From Isohypsibius dastychi (taxonomy: Eukaryota; Tardigrada; Eutardigrada; Parachela; Isohypsibiidae), in contig JAQIWT010001136.1 of NCBI GenBank assembly GCA_034696485.1, forward strand, positions 1 to 12,253: 12,253 bases of DNA, written 5' to 3'. Below the pieces are notes generated by a model. That model searched no databases. It was not told the origin of the DNA and saw only the letters and a program-made list of their open reading frames with translations. Made by a program: the position numbers and the translations under genes. Shown one piece after another: positions 6,800 through 12,253 of the stretch. Every line of letters begins with the position of its first letter. The stretch's first letter is position 1.

Positions 6800-8050
6800 G
6801 CTTCAGTCAGTCCAATCAAATTGGAACCACCAGACGACCCACAATTAAACAGAATCATCAATCGATTTTCCCTCGTTACCTGCAATTGTTCGTGTGAGAA
6901 AAGTATTTTCTGACTATTTCTTATATTATGATTGGATAACGACGGATGGTTCTACCGACAAAATTGGTGCATTTGGTAAACTTTGGCGAGAGCAATGGAT
7001 CATCATTAACCAATTGACTAGTCTGGTATTTACCGTGTTCATGATATGAACGGCGAAGGCTGTGAATGATTGCTTTGTTTTTGCGTCAATTGAACGATTT
7101 CCCGACAAAATCGTGTTCAAGACAAACACACGTACGCTTTTCAGTATTTGGTTACACACAAGCAAGTAATTAAATAAGCTTTCATTTCACACAGATACCA
7201 GCCTGTCAATTTTGACCAAAATCGCAGACGGTGGCACAAGTGCTAGTTGATTTGAAATTTACGTGTTCAGTTGCAAACTACCTCGATGAAAGATATTTCA
7301 GCCGGAACCACCTTACATGTGGTTGCTTTTCAAGTACATGTCATGTTAACATGATTTTTCAATCTGCAATCAGAACCATCGTCCTCACGCGTGTCATGGT
7401 TAAAAGAGATATTTCAAGTGGTACTTAATTTTCAGATCGAGCTGCCATGCATCTTTGATCCGGACGAAAGATTGACTAACTGACGCCTCATGACCCAGCT
7501 TTGCATCTTTCAGTGCCAACTTTCACACAGCAAGTAATAACATCATCTCTTTACTGAAAAATATACGCGCTTGTAAACACATGTCACAAAATTAACTGAT
7601 TTCACACTGATTTTAGAATTGATGCCATGATGCAGATAATCTTGATGAAAGACTGAGTAGTTGATATCATCCCACCACATACATATCTTTCAAATGTATG
7701 TCATGTCCAAGATAGGAATAACATGCCTTGTCACCTCAGGAGCAGAATCAAAATCTTCGCACGTGTCACAGTTTCAAAATTTGGTTAAGTGACACTTGAT
7801 TTTGACTCGACTTGTTATGAATGCATTATCCAGATGAGTGACCGAGCTCAGGCATAAACTTATTCTTCAGCGCTATTCCATGCATATCGAAATGTCACGC
7901 GAGTCTTCACTCTTCACATAAACTGGCACCCGCCAGTACTTTAAGACTTGCCATTGCACACATTCTTTTGATCGAGAGTGTCAGAACATCGAGTTTTGGA
8001 ATTACAACAATAATATCATGCCTAATGTTTGAGAACTGTTCAATCAGATG
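6800..8050. other. Long gene-poor region
   Basis: About 1.25 kb without a supportable gene. Open frames at 6926-7165 (minus) and 7231-7428 (plus) lack ATG starts or recognisable domains and are interrupted in the second copy of the local repeat. The core is a diverged tandem duplication (reported separately). It could be a regulatory or replication region, or a decayed gene. Confidence 0.45.
7150..7890 (+). repeat. Diverged tandem duplication, unit about 366 bp
   Basis: Several anchor words recur in the same order: GCAAGTAAT at 7162 and 7530, GATGAAAGA at 7285 and 7644, ATGTCATGT at 7338 and 7698, CGTGTCA at 7390 and 7762, and ACTTRATTTT at 7423 and 7794. Spacings are 368, 359, 360, 372 and 371 bases. 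Sequence between anchors is similar but has many substitutions and small indels. The similarity seems to continue slightly left of 7150 (TTTCAGT...TT-CACACA-AGCAAGTAAT), so an older third copy may exist. No conserved reading frame runs through both copies. Confidence 0.6.
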
Positions 8051-8116
8051 CAATTCGAGCTTCTACTTTTAAATCCTAACTGGGTCTGATTGATAAGCCG
8101 GTCAGCAAACAGAAAA

Positions 8117-8650
8117 ATGAGCAGTTTTACCGTAACTGCAAAACCTTCCTCAGTTCTCAACTTTGAATCTGAGAAAAGTAGCGAGTTTTGTTTACTGGAA
8201 CAAAACTTCGCATCTAACCTCCGGCTGACACTCGACATATTTTTGGACACTAATCCCATCGAGATACGGCTTTTTGCAACCATCACTTCATCACCTTTGG
8301 AGTGTAATACTACACATGTGTCATACATTTCACGCAAGCTATCAAATTTCTGTTCAACCTCAATCATTGAAAGCGAAAAACAATTTTCAAGAAATGAAGA
8401 AACTTTCCTGTCCGCAATATGGAAATTCAAGACGACCATTACTGATTTTGGAGAAAATTCAAGTCTTTATAAAGAAAGTGATTCTGCCGTTTTGACTGCA
8501 ATCATTGAAATTACTTTGTGTTCCAGAGTAACCCATCTTTTTCGATACGTTATAGACTGTAAACGTAGGCAAATTCTCTTCTACACGTTGGAAAATGGCC
8601 GAACCAATTTGCTCAATGACACCTCAATCTGCCGAAGGAACCAGGTATGA
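8117..8650 (+). CDS. Hypothetical protein, 177 residues, unrecognised
   Basis: From the ATG at 8117 the product is 177 residues, rich in Ser, Thr and Glu, with no signal peptide, membrane segment or zinc motif. I recognise no family. The first part (to about residue 70) alternates polar and hydrophobic residues as in beta-rich proteins. The last 56 bases overlap the start of the PC4-like gene in another frame, which is compatible with compact viral coding but is also what a chance frame would show. A competing minus-strand frame (8439-8044, 131 residues, no domain recognised) covers the same DNA. I prefer the plus frame because it is longer, starts with ATG and is co-oriented with the next gene. 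Confidence 0.4.
   Translation: MSSFTVTAKPSSVLNFESEKSSEFCLLEQNFASNLRLTLDIFLDTNPIEIRLFATITSSPLECNTTHVSYISRKLSNFCSTSIIESEKQFSRNEETFLSAIWKFKTTITDFGENSSLYKESDSAVLTAIIEITLCSRVTHLFRYVIDCKRRQILFYTLENGRTNLLNDTSICRRNQV
8551..8556 (+). promoter_or_regulatory. TATA-like element upstream of PC4-like gene
   Basis: TATAGA within GTTATAGACTG begins 44 bases before the ATG at 8595, inside the end of the preceding open frame. Confidence 0.3.
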
Positions 8651-8984
8651 AGCTTTGACTAATAACACACCGTTTCTCGTTTTCCTCGCTGAATCCAATA
8701 TCTCAGTATCCATTAACAAATATAATTCTAGTGAACCCCGTATCGATATTCGCCTTGCCCAGGAAGATAAAACCACCGGCCAACTACGTCACACCCGCTG
8801 TGGCTGTTATATCCTCCCGGAACACTTGCCCAAACTGATGGAAGCTCTTCAGATGATCAATGCCAAGTACCCTGCTATAAGCAGGAGTTTAATGAAAAAG
8901 AAAAAATTCAACAACAAGGCAGCTAGTTTCAAGGCTCTCCCACTTCTCAGCAAGGACGAAGAATCATCTCCCTTTGCAGAATAA
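8595..8984 (+). CDS. Possible PC4/SUB1-like single-stranded DNA-binding protein
   Basis: The product is 129 residues. Residues 36-88 resemble the PC4 (SUB1) coactivator fold: a strand around ISVSINKY, then EPRIDIRLAQEDKTTG (compare the conserved IDIRE strand of PC4), a turn, a further strand (GCYILPE) and a long helix (HLPKLMEALQMI). PC4 domains bind single-stranded DNA as dimers and affect transcription and replication. A Lys-rich patch (about residues 101-106) follows in a likely flexible tail. The match is by eye and rests mainly on the IDIR strand and the LPE-helix order. The gene lies on the plus strand and overlaps the preceding open frame by 56 bases. AATAAA lies at 9171. If the PC4 call is wrong, it remains a good small gene of unknown function. 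Confidence 0.6.
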   Translation: MAEPICSMTPQSAEGTRYEALTNNTPFLVFLAESNISVSINKYNSSEPRIDIRLAQEDKTTGQLRHTRCGCYILPEHLPKLMEALQMINAKYPAISRSLMKKKKFNNKAASFKALPLLSKDEESSPFAE

Positions 8985-9113
8985 CGTATTAATTCACGTC
9001 ACCTAACAAATATTCTCATTTTTATGAACGATCTGTCCTGGTTTCTTATTCTTATTCTGCAGCTGTTTCCTTCTAATGAGTAACATTAAATCATGCTGAG
9101 TTTGAATTCGTCC

Positions 9114-9129
9114 ATGTACTATCACCTCA
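9114..9129 (+). repeat. Dispersed-element copy after PC4-like gene
   Basis: CATGTACTATCACCTCA matches the 3' region copy at 3482-3496 over 14 bases (ATGTACTATCACCT) and continues with C. It lies 130 bases past the PC4-like stop and before the AATAAA at 9171. Confidence 0.7.
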
Positions 9130-9170
9130 ATGTAAGGTTTTTCTCCCATGTTTCAAACCCAGAAGATGCG

Positions 9171-9176
9171 AATAAA
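9171..9176 (+). terminator. Possible poly(A) signal for PC4-like gene
   Basis: AATAAA on the plus strand, 187 bases past the stop. No closer AATAAA was found. Confidence 0.4.
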
Positions 9177-9422
9177 TGAGGAAATATCTTAGTTGTGTAT
9201 AAATAAGCGATATCGACAAACTATACCGTCCAGAATACAGTGACGTTTGATTTTGATTCCTTAATAATTTATAAATTAGTTATTTGATTAAAGAGTTATG
9301 TTCAAATCTCAAGAATTTCCTTTTATTCATGTTCAAAAGACACCATCACTTCTCCAAGGATGCATGAGTTTAAATTTAGCGCTTGCATGTTCACATATGG
9401 ATGAAGTTTAACACCTGTAGGT

Positions 9423-9585
9423 AGGTACTATCACCTCTTTTATATTCTAGAGTAACGAGGAAATTGTCAACAGTAGGGGTTTTTTGTTAGGCTGGCAGGT
9501 ACTTTTATCTCCCTTACAGCTTAGCGCAACAGGGAATTCGTCATAGGCGAGGATTTTTCGTTGAACTGGTAGGTACTATCACCTA
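9423..9585 (+). repeat. 74-bp tandem repeat, two units plus start of a third
   Basis: AGGTACTATCACCT starts at 9423, a degenerate form (AGGTACTTTTATCT) at 9497 and AGGTACTATCACCT again at 9571, exactly 74 bases apart each time. The 60 bases after each start are also alike, for example AACGAGGAAATTGTCAACAG against AACAGGGAATTCGTCATAGG, and each unit ends in a T-rich stretch followed by TAGGCTGGC or GAACTGGT. A weaker, decayed copy (AGACACCATCACTTC) starts at 9338. The dispersed element is the start of each unit. The array lies between the poly(A) signals at 9171 (plus) and 9844 (minus). Confidence 0.8.
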
Positions 9586-9589
9586 TATA

Positions 9590-9840
9590 ATAGATGGAAA
9601 CCAAGATAAATGTGCAGAATTTTACACACAATCCGCAGCTTTTTTGAAACGACTTGCTGGATCGTGCCTGACTTCTTGATAGACCTCGAAAAACTATACA
9701 CAGCTTTGAGAAATACCATCCAATTCGCGATTGTTTTAAACTGTGAATTCTCAATAAGACTTGGAACATGTTCGGCTTCTTGGTTTCTCTTATGATCACC
9801 CAAGTCGGTGAATAACTGACACGTACATAAGTTTCCATCA
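9590..9840. other. Stretch with open frames but no supported gene
   Basis: Three overlapping frames are open here. One on the minus strand (9803-9579) has a protein-like composition but starts at TTG and shows no domain. Another (9838-9521, minus) starts with ATG yet runs through the 74-bp repeats. This is probably 3' noncoding DNA past the thymidylate kinase poly(A) signal; a decayed exon is possible. Confidence 0.3.
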
Positions 9841-9843
9841 GGT

Positions 9844-9849
9844 TTTATT
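9844..9849 (-). terminator. Poly(A) signal for thymidylate kinase gene
   Basis: AATAAA on the minus strand, about 36 bases past the thymidylate kinase stop codon. Confidence 0.55.
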
Positions 9850-9884
9850 CGACAGTTTAACTAAAAAATAACAATCGAGAACAA

Positions 9885-10505
9885 TCAAAAGAATGATAGT
9901 GCTTCACGTCTAACTCTTTCGATGACAACCAACATTTGTTCAAAAGCAGCTTTTTTTATATTTTCCGAGTCATCAGCTTCCGTGAAGACGATCCAAGTCT
10001 TGTCTGCCCATTTTGAATACTCCTGCCTGACTTTTTCCTGTATTTCGATATCGTCTCCTGGTTCGGGTCGACGATTGTAACGTTCTTTGAACTGTTCCTC
10101 TGAGGCTTGTAGAAGTATAACCAGGTCTGGCTTCAATAGTCCTCGTTCTTTTTCAATACAGAATTCTGGTGCAAGACCTTTGGCTGTACCGTAGCATATA
10201 CCTGAAAATATGTAGCGGTCAATGATCAAAGTTTTACCGCTCGTAATGTGTTTAGTCATGTCGTTAAGATACTGAAATCTTTCAGCAACATATAGAAGCT
10301 GCAAGGAACGCGTATCGGGAGCATACTCGTGATTTAAATATTTTGAGATTACGGATGAGATTTGATCATTTGGATCACGAGCTGGAAATCTGAAATACTG
10401 ACAAGGGATTTTTATATCAATCAGTTTTTGAGAAAGAAATGAACATAGAGTTGATTTCCCGGTATAATCTCCACCTTCGACAACTATCACCGCACCACGA
10501 GACAT
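9885..10505 (-). CDS. TMK: Thymidylate kinase (dTMP kinase)
   Basis: The 206-residue product phosphorylates dTMP to dTDP with ATP. Visible features: P-loop GGDYTGKST (11-19), the dTMP-binding FP (40-41) with R43, R76 in the LYVAERF helix, the DRY motif (96-98) followed by FSG, and a LID region around ERYNRRPEPGDD (about 136-150). Length and order match eukaryotic and poxvirus thymidylate kinases (about 204-212 residues). The P-loop has Tyr14 and Thr15 where human enzyme has Arg-Ala, and acidic/basic LID residues differ, so the exact catalytic class is uncertain. No introns. The ATG at 10505 is 16 bases past the stop of the upstream membrane-protein gene, and a TATA-like box sits 35 bases before it, inside that gene. 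Together with R2 it suggests a nucleotide-supply module. Appears intact. Confidence 0.95.
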   Translation of the reverse strand: MSRGAVIVVEGGDYTGKSTLCSFLSQKLIDIKIPCQYFRFPARDPNDQISSVISKYLNHEYAPDTRSLQLLYVAERFQYLNDMTKHITSGKTLIIDRYIFSGICYGTAKGLAPEFCIEKERGLLKPDLVILLQASEEQFKERYNRRPEPGDDIEIQEKVRQEYSKWADKTWIVFTEADDSENIKKAAFEQMLVVIERVRREALSFF

Positions 10506-10521
10506 TTTTGATATTCATTCA

Positions 10522-11091
10522 CTATTTTTTAGTAGTTATATTGCCCTGAGCTGTAGTTTGTGGAGTGTTTGAAGACATGTCCCCGGTGACTGACGGGTTT
10601 GAGGTGGTCGAGTGATTAGTTTGGGCAGATTCCGAGATGAGGCGTTCCGTTTCAAATGTTGATGATGATGATGTTACCACTGGTTCTAAAGTGTTGTTGA
10701 TGTAATGCGGCGTAGTTGTCGAGGTTGAGCCCTGCACGGGTGATGACTGATGTGTGCCATTCACTTTTAATGCCTGTGTCATGTTGGTTATCAGTTCGCT
10801 AAATACCTCTGCAACTGCAGATGTAAGAAGTTTTGGCTCTGCAGACGGAAGAGACTGTTTAACATCAGCGCGCGCGACATGCAGTTTATCAAGCGCCATC
10901 TGTCCCCCGGCTAATAGGGGAATAAGACCTAACATGCCCTTTATCATGGTGGGGTTATCGCTGACACTGTTGAAACTGTATCCGCGATTGCAAATGTAAA
11001 AGATGAATAGACCTACAAACACAAGAATCAGAATTGTACAAAAGATTTCCAACACGAAGAAACGTGCCTCGATCGGTCTTTTAGGTTCCAT
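10522..11091 (-). CDS. Membrane protein with Ser/Thr-rich tail, unrecognised
   Basis: From the ATG at 11091 the product is 189 residues. The frame extends five codons upstream to a TTG, which I did not use. A strong hydrophobic segment (about residues 10-31) follows a short basic start (EPKRPIEAR). A second, weaker one lies around 50-63 (MLGLIPLLAGG). The middle, about 65-110, is predicted helical. The last 80 residues are rich in Ser, Thr, Asn and Pro, with several N-x-S/T sequons (NGT, NNT, NHS, NIT), as expected of a glycosylated mucin-like stretch if it faces outside. No family is recognised; it could be a virion or host-interaction membrane protein. It is divergent from the integrase gene, 54 bases apart, and followed at 16 bases by thymidylate kinase. 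No own AATAAA is seen before thymidylate kinase, so shared 3' ends are possible. Confidence 0.7.
   Translation of the reverse strand: MEPKRPIEARFFVLEIFCTILILVFVGLFIFYICNRGYSFNSVSDNPTMIKGMLGLIPLLAGGQMALDKLHVARADVKQSLPSAEPKLLTSAVAEVFSELITNMTQALKVNGTHQSSPVQGSTSTTTPHYINNTLEPVVTSSSSTFETERLISESAQTNHSTTSNPSVTGDMSSNTPQTTAQGNITTKK
10535..10540 (-). promoter_or_regulatory. TATA-like element upstream of thymidylate kinase
   Basis: TATAAC on the minus strand, starting 35 bases before the ATG at 10505, within the last codons of the upstream membrane-protein gene. Confidence 0.35.
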
Positions 11092-11093
11092 AT

Positions 11094-11101
11094 TATATAG
11101 G
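11094..11101 (+). promoter_or_regulatory. TATA-like element upstream of integrase
   Basis: TATATAGG begins 52 bases before the integrase ATG at 11146. It overlaps the start region of the divergent membrane-protein gene, so the two genes share a very compact promoter region. Confidence 0.35.
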
Positions 11102-11145
11102 TTCAAACTGATCGAAAAAATATTCTCAATTTTTCAATTTCAAAA

Positions 11146-12162
11146 ATGACTGATCGAAGGAAAGCGGCCATTCTTAGTAAGCTTTATAGTAAAACAGACT
11201 CTGACGGGTACTTGACTGGTAGCACGAAACTTTATCAGCTCGCCAAGTTACGACACCCTGAAGCTAACATACGGTTGGCGGATGTAAAGAATTTTCTTCG
11301 TGATCAAAACACCAGTCAACTGCATCGACCAGTACGCATACACTTTAATCGCCTACCTATTCGCACAAATTATGTGGATGCCATTTGGATGGCGGATTTG
11401 GTTGATTTGTCAGAATATCGTTCTTCGAATAGTGGTCACAATTGGATCTTAACTGTTATTGACACATTTAGTCGTTACGGATTTGCACAACCATTGAAAA
11501 ACAAGAAAGCGGCAACCGTCCTTGCTGGGTTGAAGAAAATTATGCAAGAAAGTGGCCGAAGGCCTGACAATTTGATGACTGATGATGGTGGGGAATTCAT
11601 TTCGACAATTTCAAAACAGTTTTACGATGAATACGGAATCCATCATTTCACCACATCTTCAGTTTTTAAAGCTAGCACAGTTGAAAGATTTAATCGATCT
11701 TTGAAAAGTGTGCTTTTCAAACACTTTACGCAAGCAAAATCACATCATTGGCTTAATATCTTACCAAAACTCGTCAGTGCATATAATAACCGAATTCACC
11801 GCATTACCGGAATCGAACCGGCGAGTGTTACTTACCAAAACCAAGCAGATATTTTTTCATCGAGAAAAAGCGAATTTACTAATCTTGCGCCGATCAAAAT
11901 CGAGATTGGTGATACTGTACGATTTGCTACTGCAAAGCTGTTGTTTAAAAAATCTTACACTAAAACATTTACCGACGAAATTTTCAAAGTTTCACGTGTT
12001 ATTCGAGGCCCTGTTGTCACATATCAACTTGAGGACAAGGACGGAAAACCTGTCGGCACGGCTAGTCGGAAATTAGATTCTAAAGGAAAAACAGTCAAGC
12101 GCCTCTCCTCAAACGTCATAAGATTCTACGCACAAGAACTCGTTCGTGTTCAACCAACATGA
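11146..12162 (+). CDS. INT: Maverick/Polinton-type retroviral-like integrase (DDE)
   Basis: The 338-residue product is an rve-family DDE integrase of the Maverick/Polinton and adintovirus type, which inserts linear element DNA into host chromosomes. Residues 1-75 form the N-terminal region (YLTGSTKLYQLAK...LRDQ...QLHRP). The catalytic core holds D84 (WMADLVDL), D146 (LMTDDGGEF) and E180 (ASTVERFNRSLK). The second D and the E are separated by 33 residues. The C-terminal region (about 245-336) has the strand pattern seen in Polinton integrases (GDTVRFATAK, FKVSRVI, TYQLEDKDGKPV) and ends in FYAQELVRV, the family's usual chromodomain-like end. An insertion of about 17 residues precedes FYAQEL. 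No classical HHCC zinc finger is clear in the N-terminus. Integrases of this type usually lie near one end of the element, so an end may lie just to the right, though no terminal repeat is visible. Intact, no introns. Confidence 0.96.
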   Translation: MTDRRKAAILSKLYSKTDSDGYLTGSTKLYQLAKLRHPEANIRLADVKNFLRDQNTSQLHRPVRIHFNRLPIRTNYVDAIWMADLVDLSEYRSSNSGHNWILTVIDTFSRYGFAQPLKNKKAATVLAGLKKIMQESGRRPDNLMTDDGGEFISTISKQFYDEYGIHHFTTSSVFKASTVERFNRSLKSVLFKHFTQAKSHHWLNILPKLVSAYNNRIHRITGIEPASVTYQNQADIFSSRKSEFTNLAPIKIEIGDTVRFATAKLLFKKSYTKTFTDEIFKVSRVIRGPVVTYQLEDKDGKPVGTASRKLDSKGKTVKRLSSNVIRFYAQELVRVQPT

Positions 12163-12253
12163 ACTCTTTCTCGATTTCTGTTACCAGTCGGGACCAAAAA
12201 TCTCATGTCCGAGATGGGACCGATAACTCGGCATCAGATTTTTTCATATCAGT
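12163..12253. other. Short right-end noncoding stretch
   Basis: This 91-base tail shows no gene. GGGACC occurs twice (near 12190 and 12217), and ATCTC/GAGAT form a small 5-base hairpin between them. It may be the start of a terminal repeat or a new intergenic region; too little is visible to decide. Confidence 0.35.

Noticed and set aside
6670-6913. Open frames overlapping the start of the BIR gene on both strands
   Set aside because: They are shadows of the BIR gene or its promoter; the BIR frame has the zinc signature and a TATA-like box.
8044-8439. Minus-strand open frame of 131 residues
   Set aside because: Shorter than the overlapping plus-strand frame, no domain, and neighbours on that side are plus-strand genes. 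It cannot be excluded fully.
9521-9838. Minus-strand frames downstream of thymidylate kinase
   Set aside because: One runs through the 74-bp repeat array and the other lacks an ATG; neither shows a domain.
1-12253. CRISPR arrays, tRNA or rRNA genes, bacterial operons
   Set aside because: No regularly spaced identical repeats with unique spacers, no cloverleaf or rRNA-like sequence noticed, and the gene signals are eukaryotic.
1-12253. Terminal inverted repeats pairing the two window ends
   Set aside because: The first and last 90 bases show no obvious complementarity, so the window probably does not span a complete element.

Overview
The window is eukaryotic-type DNA, roughly 40% GC by eye. 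It shows TATA-box promoters, AATAAA poly(A) signals, short GT-AG introns and animal-type protein families (IAP-type BIR and RING domains, GSK3). The right half looks like a large double-stranded DNA virus or virus-like element of an animal, probably an invertebrate. It carries a Maverick/Polinton (adintovirus)-type integrase, ribonucleotide reductase small subunit, thymidylate kinase, a BIR-only gene and an IAP-RING-only gene. Whether it is a free virus, an integrated copy or host DNA with an element cannot be settled here. No capsid gene, packaging ATPase, protease or family B polymerase is visible, so only part of an element is shown.

Layout. 1-751: no supportable gene. 752-1555 (+): four-exon fragment of a GSK3/shaggy kinase, N-lobe only. 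1950-3405 (+): multi-exon RING-finger gene with a SUMO-interaction-like motif near the C-terminus. 3633-4580 (-): ribonucleotide reductase R2. 4628-5209 (-): protein with an IAP-type C-terminal RING. 5397-5936 (+): unrecognised basic/coiled-coil protein. 6429-6758 (-): single-BIR protein. About 6770-8050: gene-poor, with two diverged tandem copies of a ~366-bp unit. 8117-8650 (+): unknown ORF, overlapping a PC4-like protein at 8595-8984 (+). 9885-10505 (-): thymidylate kinase. 10522-11091 (-): membrane protein with a Ser/Thr-rich tail. 11146-12162 (+): integrase.

How the genes fit together (inference). R2 and thymidylate kinase would raise dNTP supply for DNA replication. The BIR and RING proteins look like an inhibitor-of-apoptosis function split over two genes. 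The SIM-bearing RING gene resembles SUMO-targeted or ICP0/TOPORS-like ligases that act on nuclear defences. The PC4-like protein may bind single-stranded DNA or affect transcription. The integrase would insert the element.

The most striking unexplained signal is a 14-18-bp element (core AGGTGATAGTACCT or its complement). It recurs at least seven times, plus degenerate copies. Outside the RING-gene intron it is found only in the three convergent intergenic regions, largely between the converging poly(A) signals. An identical 18-mer lies in the intron-rich left block (2375-2392) and, inverted, in the right block (9421-9438). This suggests that both blocks belong to one element.
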